Shown: one piece after another, positions 1 through 11,192 of the stretch
How the letters are laid out: each line of letters starts with the position of its first letter
Position numbering within the stretch: position 1 is the stretch's first letter
Origin: Opisthorchis felineus
Taxonomy: Eukaryota; Platyhelminthes; Trematoda; Opisthorchiida; Opisthorchiidae
Direction: 5' to 3'
NCBI GenBank assembly: GCA_004794785.1
Contig: SJOL01009659.1
Coordinates: forward strand, 137,402-201,401
Length of the DNA: 64,000 nucleotides
The notes under the pieces: generated by a model
What the model was told of the DNA's origin: nothing
The model's database searches: none
The model's input: only the letters and a program-made list of their open reading frames with translations
Translations under genes and position numbers: made by a program

Positions 1-298
1 AGGAAAGACCACACTGGTGGGTAGGGACCTCTATGTACTGCAGACGCAGAGACACTGTGAGTATTACTAGCAGTCTGGGCGTAGGTTTGCGAAGGAACTC
101 TTCAAGCCCAGTCCTTGGCGTTTGGTGTAGCTCGCAAAATGGAGCTATGGGTGGCAGGGGTATTCGATATTTTGGAAGGAGGCCACCAGGGAATCTTCTG
201 TGTGCTACAAAGTAGAGAGCAGTGGATGCTGGTTTTAAAACCATGAATGGACGCGGTGGAACCTGGCTGCGCTAAGTTTTAAACCACAAACATCACAA
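1..298. other. No gene recognised
   Basis: A 60-codon open frame at 33-215 has no recognisable motif and is within chance expectation. No RNA gene or repeat was recognised here. Confidence 0.4.
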
Positions 299-541
299 TT
301 AGATCGTATGTTCAACATTGAGTTTGATGTAAGCTGCAATAACTCGTTTGTAAGCGTCCTTCCAGTGTTCTGTATGCACGCCGCCGGAATCGGTGTCTTT
401 TGTTGCAGCAATAGATGCCCTCTGAGATTGAACTGTGTTCAATAGATCCCGTTGAACAATGACCCGAGGACTTCTCAGGGATGAATATGGGCCCAGGGAA
501 CAGGGATGTGAATTGCTGGGTAGACGGTTGGCCTGTGACAA
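299..541 (-). CDS. Candidate terminal exon of an unrecognised gene
   Basis: The minus-strand frame ends in TAA at 301-299. Its last ~60 residues read like a soluble, mixed-charge protein, with a segment RDLLNTVQSQ followed by GGVHTEHWKDAYKRVIAAYI near the C terminus. Possible splice acceptors (CAG and CCCAG) lie near the upper end, so the ORF's first Met need not be the real start. I do not recognise the family. The opposite strand is also open here (481-753) and ends near a good donor, AGGTGAGT, around 714-720, so the coding strand is uncertain. Real coding on at least one strand is plausible but unproven. Confidence 0.3.
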   Translation of the reverse strand: MSQANRLPSNSHPCSLGPYSSLRSPRVIVQRDLLNTVQSQRASIAATKDTDSGGVHTEHWKDAYKRVIAAYIKLNVEHTI

Positions 542-741
542 GTTTTATCAATGCGGAGTATCACGTTGGTTGTGCAGGGCCTTCGTTATTGAAATCACGC
601 TGCACCGGCTGGAGTCCGTTAAATCCCTGTCTACCTACGCAGTCGATCGATGGGCTTTACAACTTTCTCAAAGACGACGAGGAAGTTGATTACATCAGAT
701 CTGTTATCTTAATAGGTGAGTATGCCATTTTTCAAACTTTT

Positions 742-1089
742 TTCAACACCTAAGTAGTCCAGTGGATGTTGAGTAAATGGTACCTCTTTTGGACCGACAA
801 AATTGTGCAGTAATGTGCCCGACCAAGGCTGTGTTAAATTCTCGCATGTTGTTTACCTTTTTCGGCACATGATTAGTTGAATGAAACCAGTGAAATAGGG
901 TTATAGGTCATAACGAGGCGACAACGGAATTTTAAACCCGTAACTGAGTGTTGTTCAGGTGACCACACGATAGTATCAGTCGAATGTATCATGGACTAGG
1001 ATGCCATCGTACGAAACCGCCTGCAGGTAAATCACTTAATGAGTGGCGATAAAACAACAGTTCCTTGTCACAACATCAAGCTGTTGTGA
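742..1089. other. No gene recognised
   Basis: I see no coding frame of interest, tRNA-like box or repeat in this stretch. Confidence 0.4.
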
Positions 1090-1500
1090 AATGTTCAGTA
1101 GAGATTTCGTCCCGTCAGTGGAGCCAGCCTATCCTGAGAAGCCGAGAAGCACTACCAGTATGCATCTCACGAAACTCAGAGTTTCGAACCCCCGTACTTC
1201 CGGCCAGTGATTGAACACTTGACCATTTGGCCAGGAGCAGCTGATCAGCAGTTTGTTTAGTTCACATTTGGACAGGGCGTAGGGCCACTCATCCTTCAAT
1301 CAAGGAAACCACGTCACGTGTTGACTGGCTGTTCGAGTGATGACTTATCAGAAGGAAGCTTCACTCACCTTCTGAAATTGTTCTTCCTCCGAGGTACTGA
1401 TTGAAGGGTGGTGATGTTAGGAGATTTGGTAATGTTCAGTAGATATTTTCTCCCGTCAGTGAGGCCAATCTATGTTTAAAAGCCGAGGAGTACTGTCATG
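1090..1500 (+). repeat. Direct repeat pair of about 70 bp
   Basis: Segments 1090-1162 and 1432-1500 are diverged direct copies. Both begin AATGTTCAGTAGA, share TCCCGTCAGTG, and end in a GCCGAG(A/G)AG-type block followed by TACTG or CTACC. They are about 342 nt apart. Just after the first copy, near 1181-1196, is a sequence resembling a tRNA T-arm (TTCGAACCCCC), so the pair may belong to an old tRNA-derived repeat. The family was not recognised. Confidence 0.5.
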
Positions 1501-2340
1501 AAATGTTCTAGAAATTTGTGGATGTTGTTCTCGAATTCATAGCTAATTGCTAACTACAATTCGAGGAAAATAACTCCACGTCTTCCATTTAATTGTGTTC
1601 TATTTTGTCTAAATTTGATTGAGAGTAGTTGTTCATGGGGCATATGTCTTGATGCCGATCAACTTTAGGGTAATCGTGGAGATAATTTTATCTGTATCCG
1701 CACTTCAAGCATGAGATTTCACGGCAACATTTACCTACTAACCTGTATGGGAAGTAGTTGCCTTCCGTCAAGTTTATGGTCGAATTTGTGAGCAGTGAAA
1801 TTCGAATAGTAGGAAACTTTTTCCCCGCTGGTTCGCTTACTATTGGCAAGAGGTGTTGCAGAATAAGTTTGGAAGATCAAAAAAGGCTTTAAAATCACAT
1901 GTGGAATGGACAAATTGCTAGTATCAACGTCAGTTGTAAAAACGGGAGACTTAAAACTGGGTAATCCCAAGACTCAAAAGGACGGCAGAGGAAGGCAGAC
2001 CAGTTTTAAAGGAATATTCAGTGCAGACAAAACAAGTGTGCATTTCATCCGTAAATTGCTCCCAGGCTGAAGAAATACGCCAAATATAGAATGCTCAGAG
2101 GTCATAGTTGCTGCTTATACTTGAAGAATTGAGGAGAAAAGCCTTATTCCTGGGTCATCCTAACATCCTGACGGTCCAGCATGATGAGACCGTGGTTAAA
2201 CTAGCTAATGTGAGTAACAGCTGTTAACATAATATCCTACAGTTGGGCTGGGTTCCTCAAGTTCAAGTTAGGATGTAAATTTTATGACAAACACCAAGGA
2301 GTTATCGCACAAATGGCCATAGATTGTACTTTGATAAGAG
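1501..2340. other. No gene recognised
   Basis: Only short frames are present, including a 79-codon minus-strand frame at 1731-1970 without motifs. Confidence 0.4.
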
Positions 2341-2396
2341 ATAGTTGTTTAGTATTGGTATTTGGTAATTAGTATTGGTATTTAGTATTTAGTGTA
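2341..2396. repeat. Degenerate short tandem repeat (TTTAGTATTGG-like)
   Basis: The stretch repeats variants of TAGTATTGGTATT and TTTAGTATT several times in about 55 bp. It is a simple AT-rich tandem array with no inferred function. Confidence 0.6.
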
Positions 2397-3759
2397 ATGT
2401 GCCATTGTCTGGACCAGCAACTGACCCACGAAGTAGTTTTTGATAAGTTGTCTCCAGAGTGCTGAAGATAACCTGGATGTTCTGTACTGCCCAGTTACCG
2501 AGAAACTTACTGAATCCGAAGGAAACTTTAATCAGAGGTGATTGGGAGGGTAAATAAAGAATAGCCATGTTAAATAGTGTTAGTTTAGATTTTAAAACCC
2601 AAGTTTCGAGGCACGCAGCAGGTTTGAGCACTGAAGATACGAAATTCCAAATTGTCTCTTTCGGTAACGAAGAATGGAACTTAAGGAAAGTTAGTTCAAA
2701 GAATAAAACTTTTTGAAGCCTCCTTACAACAGAACTTAACCTATATGGTATCAGAGAGGGAGTTAGTAGGATTATCATATTTGCTGTTTCAGGCAGATAA
2801 AATTTAAGCTGGGCTCGAGGAGATGTGTTGACACAAAGTGGGGTAAAGTTGTATCTTACAGATGTTGGACTTCCGTCGCAAGTGCGTTTATAGAGTTGAA
2901 ATTAGGACAGTGTAGTTTACTGAGTGCCTCGCCGACTACCGTTCTTCTTGGAGTACCTCTAAGTCCGAGAGTTCTAAAGACAGCTCAGTGGGCAGTGTCT
3001 CACAAATTTAGGAAAAAGCTGGTAAACGTTAGGCCATGGGCGGTGAATGCATGTAAAATCAAGCATCGGAATAAAAACAGGTGGGCTGTAGGCGTACTAA
3101 TGGAAGTGCATTGTGTGCAATTTCACGAAATCAGTCAAGACTTCGTCCTTGTGTAATGTCCACCTTCGGAAGCTCAGCAAAAGTATTTGTCATCTTTCAG
3201 TAGATGCGCACCTCAGAATATTAGGTCATCACACACAGATTTTATTCGCCACCGTTTTAAGGGTTACTGTAGCCAATGAACTAGCCAGGGCAGATTTCTG
3301 CTACATTGCCTGTAAGAAATCTGCTTAGAATGGTGATTCCTTGAACCGTAATAGTCCGTGCTGTAAAATACGACACTGAAAAGCGAACCTGGAAACTAAT
3401 ACTCTAGGAAAAACTATTTTGGAAATTATTTTTTTTGGGACGATTGTACGAGATATTCTAGTGTACTGTCATTAGTGACTATTTATTGCCTATACGAAAA
3501 CAACTTCAAAGTGAACGATGATTTCGGTGCTCATGGGCCGATAGAGAAACCAGCAAGAAACGCAACTAATGCACACAAACATAATTTGGTTCAACCAGTA
3601 GCCCATGTGAATTTCCAGGACGCTTTTGCTTAATTTGGAAAATGGTCCATTGAGAGTTTTTGATGACTCAGAGTTAACAAATGTTTCCCACCTCAAGTAT
3701 GCGTCATCCGAATCTCGTAACTCATAGAAATACTGGTGATTCAGGTAGAATATGATTGG
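2397..3759. other. No gene recognised
   Basis: A 129-codon minus-strand frame spans 2389-2778. It is hydrophobic and has no motif I recognise, so I do not call it a gene. Nothing else was identified. Confidence 0.4.
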
Positions 3760-4110
3760 CTGTAGATCAGGTAGCTATTGATCTGTTCACGAAGCCTGAC
3801 ACTGTTTATCATACCTGACTGCTGTCTCCGCTCCAGTGCCTTAGTGGCGGAACAAGACTCACCTACAAGGAACATGACAGCTTTGTTGCAAACAAACGAG
3901 TGCGAAAGTACAGCACCTCGCGCTATATATTGGAGGGCACTGTTTGATCTTGATCAGAGGCTGTTTGATCGGCATTTAGTGGAGTTTTGGGGGTCTCAGT
4001 AGTTTTCGGGTATACTGGAATAATCTTCAGGAATCTGACCTTCCTGATAGTTTACAAACGTTTTGACACCATTCATGGGGACGCCGCCAGTTTGCGGTTG
4101 GGCGGGTACT
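3760..4110 (+). repeat. Dispersed repeat A, long copy
   Basis: This segment shares blocks with two other places in the window. The block around 3765-3802 (GATCAGGTAG then TTGATCTGTTCAC) and the block around 4060-4105 (ACACCATTCATGGGG, then GCGGTTGGGCGGGT) both recur at 53625-53745, where the middle is missing. The block around 3850-3900 (ACAAGGAACATGACAGC) recurs in reverse at 25350-25420. It is therefore a mosaic-deleted interspersed element of unknown class. The 74-codon frame at 3778-4002 is part of this repeat and probably not a host gene. Confidence 0.6.
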
Positions 4111-5485
4111 CCCTCCTTATCTGCTTGCTTCTATGTGGTTTTCGAAGGAGTAGTTGATATCCCTTGATGTGGCTTGTTGTTCGGTCTCTCACTGAAAGCT
4201 AATGTAGTTTGGGACATAAGCTTTGTCACTGAATCAGCTGTATCTTGGTGTTTATGGAGCGTCTGTAGGCACTTCCGTGACTGACCCTTCCTATCATCAG
4301 AAATCACTTCCCAGACTATTAAAGTCATCACAGTAGCTCTGATCATTGAAAGCCTTTTTTATTTCGGAAGTCATGCCAATAGCAAGTCATTCTGACTAGA
4401 ACACCCAAATGTAGGATCCGCCTCATTAATGAATCTAACATGTTCCCCTTCATGGCAGAAACTGTGTACTGTTCAATCAACCGACGAGGTCTGTTTAGAA
4501 CTAGGTCATGTCGATCATGCCCCTTAGTCTGAAGTGTGGCACAGAGTGCAACATTGGGCGGACTTTCTGGGGCAGTGCCTGTTTGTGCCCCGAAGCATAG
4601 GTTAATCGGTTGGATACTGCCTACAACAGCTTTCTTGTTCTCTCCAGGACAATATGCTTCTGCAACTACGCCTTCTAAGCGAAGTATACCTAGAGTATTT
4701 TACTCACATGGAACAAAATGTCTCCTGACGGGTTCATTTTCCAGACGACTGTCCGTTCACTGTGACTATTCATTATCTAGTTCGAAAGTTGCCCTTTCTC
4801 AAAATCGCCCGCTAGATAACTGAAACAAACAAATTACTCATCTGAGCTCTAAGTGATTTTCTAAAAGCCAGGTAGACTTTAGTCATTTCACGATGTACAA
4901 TTTTCGGGACTGTAAGATAAAAATACTTTGGATCTTCCAAATGCGAAGCTTTGAACTCAAAATGGATTTATCAGCATTTTGCACCACCGGATTAGATTTC
5001 TTGTCACAACTCACACCTATTTCCCGCTATCAGAAAACTCGTCATAGAATCAGCTATCTCATAGTCTTAATGGTTTGATTTTTAGGATTTTTAGGATTTT
5101 AGATTAGAAGGCAGCTGGGATATTTGGGAAATTAAAATGGCTTTATTAGAATGTCCTCCAATATAGCTATCTAATAAGGCAAAAAGAGAGGAGTGAAGCC
5201 AGTACGCTGTACAAACACTGCACGGGTTGCATGTTCTGACAGAATAACCCAATCTATGTTCTTTTCCCGGACAAATGATTTGATTCTTCATGTCGGCTTG
5301 CTTCCAAACGTTTTAGGATAAGAGTTCAAAAGCGGAACTTGTCACTTCTCCCCTACTTTATTCGTCTGAAGATGACAAACATAAGACGAACATAGTTGTC
5401 TAGTAAAGTGTACAAAATCGCAATTTACCATACCGTTGAGCAGTCTTTTCATTCACCTGGATCAGGGTAAGTATTAGGTGATAGC
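4111..5485. other. No gene recognised
   Basis: A 95-codon plus-strand frame at 4536-4823 is unassigned; it could be a repeat fragment. A short (GATTTTTAG)-like triplet repeat lies at about 5077-5103. Nothing else was recognised. Confidence 0.4.
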
Positions 5486-5695
5486 TGAAGATGGCGAGAT
5501 GGCTCAGTGGTTAGAGCGCGAATTTACTGACCGGAAGGTCCGTGGTTCGAACCCGACCTCTGCCGCTCGACTTCCCCTGTCTAGGCTTGGGCAACCTGGC
5601 AGTATCCCAGCCCTCGTGCTTCCTTCTACTGGCATGGCAGCTAGGCACCGAGAGGGTGTTACAACGGAACGATTACCTTTTTTTTACAGCTGAAG
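5486..5695 (+). mobile_element. tRNA-derived SINE, family 1 (best copy)
   Basis: The head is tRNA-like. An RNA polymerase III A box, TGGCTCAGTGG, lies at 5500-5510 and a B box, GGTTCGAACCC, at 5544-5554, with normal spacing. A tRNA-unrelated body follows (CTGTCTAGGCTTGGGCAACC, then a GCAGCTAGGCACCG segment), and there is a T-run near 5680-5688. Diverged copies occur at 20440-20540, 40965-41060 and 63243-63340. The acceptor and T stems have several mismatches, so it is not a working tRNA. An incidental open frame crosses it (5478-5693); from memory, similar peptides are common in opisthorchiid gene predictions. The box positions are read directly; SINE status is inferred from boxes, body and copies. 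Confidence 0.72.
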
Positions 5696-6958
5696 AAGTC
5701 TGAATGCATATTATTGTCTTTTTATAGTAACAGTTTACATGCATTCGACGGATTGAATCTCATTAGCGAGTAACGTCTTTCTACATGAGGACTTCACGCT
5801 CACGCCAACTGACCACGGAACTTTGCATATATGTTACTGTGTGTTTGTGGATGGATGGCCTCCGATATGCATTCACCCACCAACAGTGTTTGGATCACTG
5901 GGCGTATGCGCACAGTGACAACCACAGGCACCTGGATCTGTGCAACTTGCGGGTCACATGCCTGAGCGGAATCGGATTACCTGGTCACTAGCGTACATAA
6001 TCCAAATCAATATAGAGGCCTCCGTGGGTAACCCAAACGAATTTGTCCCATTTCTAGCCAATACCTTTCAAAGGTTAGGCTGCCCCATTTCTGACCAACA
6101 CCTCCTCAACTCTAATGCCATACTGCAAGATGACATTACCAGTGGTCGTCAAACTACCGGTTTACTGCCTGGTTATTCATTGTCACCCAAATGGCGCAGT
6201 GATGGGCATCCCTCAGAGAGTATTGTTGTGGCGATTTATCAGTAAGAGGTGCGACAACTGGAGGAACTCATGGGTGAGGCCAGCGCCTTGATGCTTGAAA
6301 AATAACGTTGATCTTCATTGTTGTGCTGTCATGCTTAGATTGGCTGGTGGCTCTGTGTGTTTGCTCACCAACCTCATTCCCTGCCTTACCTCAGCATCGG
6401 TGGCTCACATGTGGCACTATATTCAGTTCCGCGCCAGTCGCTTGTGATTTACCTACTCTGTGCAGGTTTTCATTGGATCAACTTCTACTGACTGGCAGGT
6501 CCTTTTGTGGATGGCAGCCAACCTTGTTATTCCATTGTTCCGTACGTTTCACAGAGAAGTTACTTGATTCGACCGTGATGCAGTAGACAGAAGCTTTTTC
6601 GTAGGAAGCGAAAACACCGATCACAGGATCACTGGGCAGTGTGTAAAGCGGTGATTTATGTGGTTTACTGAGAACCAACCGAAACTTGAGCCGTTGCTGC
6701 TACCCATGTTACCCGGCAAAAATCGGCATTACACAATTTCCTGTGGGCAGGTTTCTTTAAGTAGCAAAGAGTATAAAGTTACAGGTAGGGCTATGTACGC
6801 CAGTACACATCCATATTCTACCCGAAGAACCTAGTGCCCCATTCTGAAATCATAGTTCTGGAAATGTCGTATCAGGGGGCTTTAAGGCCGAAGCCATCCG
6901 AAACACCAAGTTTGACTTGGTATTCAAGGGTGGAAGATAAAGCTGTATCAATGATGTC
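5696..6958. other. No gene recognised
   Basis: Several 68-101-codon frames occur (for example 5940-6245 and 6308-6586). They overlap on both strands and have no recognisable domain. Confidence 0.4.
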
Positions 6959-7357
6959 GGTGAATACACTCATTTGCATGTCAATTTGATTTTGACGGGA
7001 GACTCATCTTGAACCCAGCTGAATCTCTCGTTTATGATGTTGTTAAGCAACTGAACGTGCTGCACCAGGCCGCCTCATGTTTCAGTTGGTACGATATTCG
7101 AGATATCGCGATACATTGTATAGACGTAGTGAACTACTCATAAGGTTGCTGGAGAACTTCGACAGCCCACGACCGGTTTCGCCCTTCCTGGGGCTCATCA
7201 GTAGGCGCAGTCTCCGAGTTTCCCTCAACCTTATGTTCTACTTGAACCGACGTTGAACTGAATTCAATACATACAGTCATTTGAAAATCAGTATTATAAG
7301 GGGGAGATTCAGTTCAGTCTCCCGTGAAAACCAAACTGATTTTTAAATGAATGTATT
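6959..7357 (-). repeat. Hammerhead-bearing repeat, locus 1
   Basis: This locus holds one repeat unit of about 300 nt read on the minus strand, with the ribozyme at 7140-7234. The unit includes the recognisable block around 7066-7100 (GGCCGCCTCATGTTTCAGTT on the plus strand) that recurs near 10990, 11350, 34795, 42635 and 48310. Beyond the ribozyme a partial next unit starts at about 7235 and ends in a fold-back: 7266-7292 and 7335-7357 are inverted copies of the AATACATACATTTGAAAATCAGT-type unit edge. It belongs to the same family as the other hammerhead loci. Confidence 0.75.
7140..7234 (-). ncRNA. Type I hammerhead ribozyme, core intact (copy A)
   Basis: Read on the minus strand: CUGAUGA at 7201-7195, then GCCC (7194-7191), loop CAGGAA and GGGC (7184-7181) as a perfect 4-bp helix II. 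GAAA follows at 7180-7177, CCGG at 7176-7173, and UC at 7172-7171, so the predicted self-cleavage is after 7171. Inner helix I pairs GCGCCUA (7208-7202) with GUGGGC (7170-7165) imperfectly, because one C is missing next to the core. A distal 9-bp helix pairs ATAAGGTTG (7140-7148) with CAACCTTAT (7226-7234). All strictly required core bases are present. Activity is inferred, not shown. Confidence 0.72.
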
Positions 7358-7497
7358 AGACGAAGTACGAAACAGGATGTATTTAACTGAGTGAACAAGA
7401 AAAGCGGGTTCGAACTTGAACATCTTTAGCTAAACTACTATTTTTTGCTGAAAATAATTCTTTTCAAGTGTATACGGCTTCAAAAAACTAATGAAGT

Positions 7498-7722
7498 ATG
7501 ACATGCACACGACAGGAGGAGCAAAAGTATTGTGAAAACAACGAGGTCACCATATTATTGAGAGATTGTAAGCAAGTGAACGATTTAAAAGCCGAAATAA
7601 GCTGTTTCGTGACACATGTATTGGATGCAACAAAACAGACTTTACACAAGATGGACTCAGAAATCGAGTCATCTTGGTTAGAAGTGGCGCGGCCACAATT
7701 TTCAAACTTTCTAAAAAATTGA
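7498..7722 (+). CDS. Small unassigned ORF, 74 codons
   Basis: The frame starts at the first ATG after an in-frame TGA located six bases upstream and ends with TGA. The product would be hydrophilic and mixed-charge, with Cys residues near positions 3, 12, 23 and 36, and without a signal peptide or membrane segment. Its composition is more protein-like than most short frames nearby, but I recognise no family and see no splice context that decides it. It may be an exon, a retroelement scrap or chance. Confidence 0.22.
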   Translation: MTCTRQEEQKYCENNEVTILLRDCKQVNDLKAEISCFVTHVLDATKQTLHKMDSEIESSWLEVARPQFSNFLKN

Positions 7723-10369
7723 TGATTTTTAAAGAGAGTTCCAGTTGGACACGTTCTCTCGAAGAGAATTCAACGAAATTTCTTTTCTAGAGAAATTCAT
7801 GCAACCACCAACTTTGCGTGTTCACTCATTCCGCGAGAGAACCGTGGCCTGAGAGAATGCATACACCGGCAATTCACTAATTCTCATTATGCTATTCTAC
7901 ATTTAATCCCAAATATTTTATGCAGAGCGCCTTCAACACTGCCGTCCTGTGTGTAGATGAATCAATAGTCCGACCTATGATTTCGTCAAGTTCTTCAACA
8001 CACCACAGAAGTCTTGCAGTTGTATTATTTCCACAAAGATCACCGATTTATTGTCCGTTCCACCAGAAACCCACTGGATAATCTCTTGCGCCCAATCCAG
8101 TCCTTATTGGCTTAGGTGATCACATTCAGTTTGTTGTCTGTCGTCACGAATCACACCCAGACTGCATTCCCCAGATGTGTTCTTATCACATCTAAACACA
8201 CAATGGAGCTTTTATGAACTGCCATTCTTCGCAGTTGCGTCAGCTGACCCCCGGTCGCAAAATGTTTACGTCCGCGAATTGTGATCTTAGCTGGGGTTGT
8301 GGGCTTTGTGTGCACGGGATAGCGTATCTCATCAGCCTATGTAGATAGCCGTCAGTTCAGCTGTTATGCGTTGGGTAATTTCCTTTTTACAACTGCCCAC
8401 GAACTTGCATGTCACATGTATTTTCGAAACTGCAACACAAGCCGAAGGTGCATGCAACAAACATGCGATCCAGGTTCCCCATAAGCTGATCGACATCTTT
8501 CCAGGAGCATCAGGAGAACCACATGGACAAGATGGATTCCAAGATATTTGGAATAAAGACCGAGCTCAAATTATTTGCCTCAGGAAGATTGAAAGAGGCA
8601 TCCAGGTAAAAAATTAACAAAATATGGATAGACAGGATATGATAAAACAAAATAACTAAAAGATGTGTTTATGTCCTCAATATTTCTAACTCCGGTCCAT
8701 CTAACTGTAGCCTTTAGGTGCATCCATGTCCAAGAATCTAGGGTACTATTTCGAGGCTAACATTTCCTTCCTCGGATGCAAATTTGTATGTCAGACATGA
8801 CTCAGATGTTCAGCAGTTACACATTCATTACGTTTGCGCTTCCAACTCTCCCTGGTGTGTCGACTGCCTTTGAGCCACAGCGTCCAATGAAGGCCAGTGT
8901 ACTTGATCAAAGTTGGTGAATTTCCCGATCTCGAAAAACGGCTGTTCGCATCAGTTTCAAATTTCGCTTGACTAAAGTGAAACCCAAAACCTAATTGAAA
9001 TCTGCGACGTCCTGATGTTAACTAGTCCCGTTTAATATCAGACAGCTAACTGTAAGTATGTGGATCATCTGTACAGGACCTAAACCTGGTAACTTGGTAT
9101 TGTGCGTGCAAGGCTCATGTATCCAAAAAACACTTCGTGATCATTTCACATTAGCTGTTCAGTAGCCAGTAACTTGCAAAAGTCAACCAACAACAATTAT
9201 GGTCTCTGCCTCTAGAGTTTACATCCATACCTCAGCACACTATGATTGGTATCCCTGTAAAACCTGATCCAGCACACGGGAAGGTCATATCTCTCTATCA
9301 GATATAGTCATCTGCCATCAAGTATGGAGCCGCTGAGGACAAGTGCTGAATGGTCAGCTGAATTTCCGTAGCATTAGGCCGTTTTTGTGTCATAGACTAG
9401 CGGAGGTAACACAGAGTCTACGCGAAGGTTAGATATGTCACAAAATACATCCAAGTTGGTCGGATCGATTGTGCCAACATCTATTTTGAATACACTGCCA
9501 AATAACTAGAACTTTCGCAAACACCAAAGCATCCTATTCGGAATGTGACCAGTCTGTTTGGACGCTTACCATAGAGTGCAGTGCTACCCAGTTCCATTTT
9601 GTCTGTTTTACTTTACAAATATTTAGTCTCTCAGGGAAAAATTTCAGGCTCTATCAATGGATATATTTTGTTGCATGATCCATGTCCAAGTAGAACTGAT
9701 CGCAACTGATCCAATAATGCAGGCGACCAACTAAAAATGACATATTTTACTCCTTGATAAAAAATTAATTACGACAGTAGAGGTTCAAAATCGATGATCG
9801 TTCTATAAAACCTCTGCATGTATTCAGGACATCCGGTATAATCGATCAGAAATAGAGTCTTGAATGCAAAGCAAACACGTAGTCATTCTCATTAATCCGA
9901 CATGAAAACTGTCTGCCTCCTGGTTTCTCACTAACTAGGTCGAGGGAACTATCAAAATGTATTCTTACACCGCCTGGGTAATACTGTGCCCACACTTTAG
10001 CGAGTGGAATTGGCCAAACTTGTAGCTGCTAAATTAAATCAGTCACCAATGAGCCAAGAAACCACCTCTGCTCGCGAACTGCTGTTTCGTCTGGCTGTTT
10101 ACTTACGCTTTTGTAATTTGTAATGGCCAACTTTTGCATTTCAGTCAAACGTCGATAACAGCAACGGATATTTTAATGTTATGTTGGAATGCGGTTTGAA
10201 AAACTGCGTCTATCCTATTAGGTTCAAGTAGTTTTTGCAACTTTTATTACGCAGAAATTTATTGAAAGTGCTTCTGCAGGTGTAAGCAACAAGAGCACTG
10301 CTTTTCCAAATAGCACAATGAGCAGGAAGCTTTTTTGACTGTTCTCACTATGCACAATCGCATGACACT
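7723..10369. other. Long stretch with no gene recognised
   Basis: Frames are short; the longest is 83 codons at 8366-8617 with no motif. I recognise no tRNA, repeat family or reverse transcriptase motif in this 2.6 kb. It could be intergenic or intronic. Confidence 0.45.
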
Positions 10370-10575
10370 CGTTTAGACAGTCCTGCTCTTTTCCTGGCGC
10401 AGTTACTCCAATGAGTCCACACCAAAGGTTGGAAGCACTGGACTTGACTTTCGCTCTTATTAAGGCCCAATAACAGCTCATGTCTTTGGTCATGCCGGGG
10501 TTCGAACTCCGAACATCTGACACAGGGGGGCGTGCGCACACTCCCAGCGCACATCGGAAGCGCCTGCATTGTCAC
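10370..10575 (-). mobile_element. tRNA-derived SINE, family 2 (minus-strand copy)
   Basis: On the minus strand a B-box-like GAGTTCGAACCCC lies at 10509-10497, followed by CGGCATGACCAAAG. The body then carries a conserved block GGTGTGGACTCATTGGAGTA (near 10425-10406) and a CGCCAGGAAAAGAGCAGGA stretch. The same order, B box, CGGCACGACCAAGG, TTTGGTGTGGACTCACC, then CGCCAGGACAGGAGGA, occurs at 60255-60450 on the plus strand. The A-box region is more decayed. The long overlapping frames on both strands here are by-products of the repeat. Confidence 0.6.
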
Positions 10576-10802
10576 GTCTGGACAGGCGAACGTGTCCAGA
10601 CACACGTGACACACAAAGACTCATCCGGTTACTTGTCGAAAACCTGGATTGCAGTGACGTGAAATGTTGGTGAAAGTTCATCTGTATATCTATGTCGCTT
10701 ACTTTATGGGAAACGAGTCCCGTCCAAGCAGATGTATTTTCAGATGGGTTGAATGTTTACACGTAACACAATACTCATTAGGTCGCTGAAAACGCCTCGA
10801 CA

Positions 10803-10846
10803 AGCAACGGCAGGTTTTGCCCTTCCTGAGTCTCATCAAGTAGACA
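10803..10846 (-). ncRNA. Decayed hammerhead ribozyme (copy B)
   Basis: On the minus strand the core reads CUACUUGAUGAGA, helix II residues AGGAAGGGC, then AAAACCUGCC. The first core C is replaced by U and GAAA has become AAAA, so catalysis should be lost. The position equivalent to the cleavage site is 10809. Confidence 0.55.
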
Positions 10847-11101
10847 CAGTCCCCGAGTTTCCGTCAACCTTATGTTCTACTTGAAGCTAAATTGGACAAA
10901 CTTTGACAAATACACTCACTTGTATATCAATTTGGTTTTCAAGGGAAACTCAGCTGAATCTCTCGTTTATGATATGCTTCAAATGAATGTGGTGCACAAA
11001 GGCCGTCTCATGCTTCAGTTGGTGCGATATTCAAGATATCGCAAAACATTGTTGTCTAGGCGCAACACACAGCACACAAGGTGGCTGAAAACTCCTTGAC
11101 A

Positions 11102-11146
11102 GCCCGTGACCGGTTTCGCCATTCTTGAGGCACATCAGGTAGGCGT
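11102..11146 (-). ncRNA. Decayed hammerhead ribozyme (copy C)
   Basis: On the minus strand GCCUAC leads into CUGAUGU, where the last core A is U. GCC/GGC closes helix II around UCAAGAAU, and GAAACCGGUC is intact. The position equivalent to the cleavage site is 11108, exactly 299 nt from that of copy B in the same orientation. One core change (A to U) should abolish or strongly reduce cleavage. Confidence 0.6.
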
Positions 11147-11192
11147 GAGCACTGAATTGTCGAATTTCGTGCAACTTGGGTTCAAGTAAAAC

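Noticed and set aside
481..753. Plus-strand gene ending at a donor near 714
   Set aside because: The opposite strand is at least as protein-like and no partner exon was found; kept only as an alternative.
2389..2778. 129-codon minus-strand gene
   Set aside because: Hydrophobic, without motif or context; a chance frame is likely.
5493..5570. Functional tRNA gene
   Set aside because: A and B boxes are good, but the acceptor and T stems have several mismatches, no normal anticodon arm forms, and a SINE body follows.
10872..11099. 75-codon gene
   Set aside because: It lies wholly within the hammerhead repeat unit and recurs as decayed sequence at other loci.
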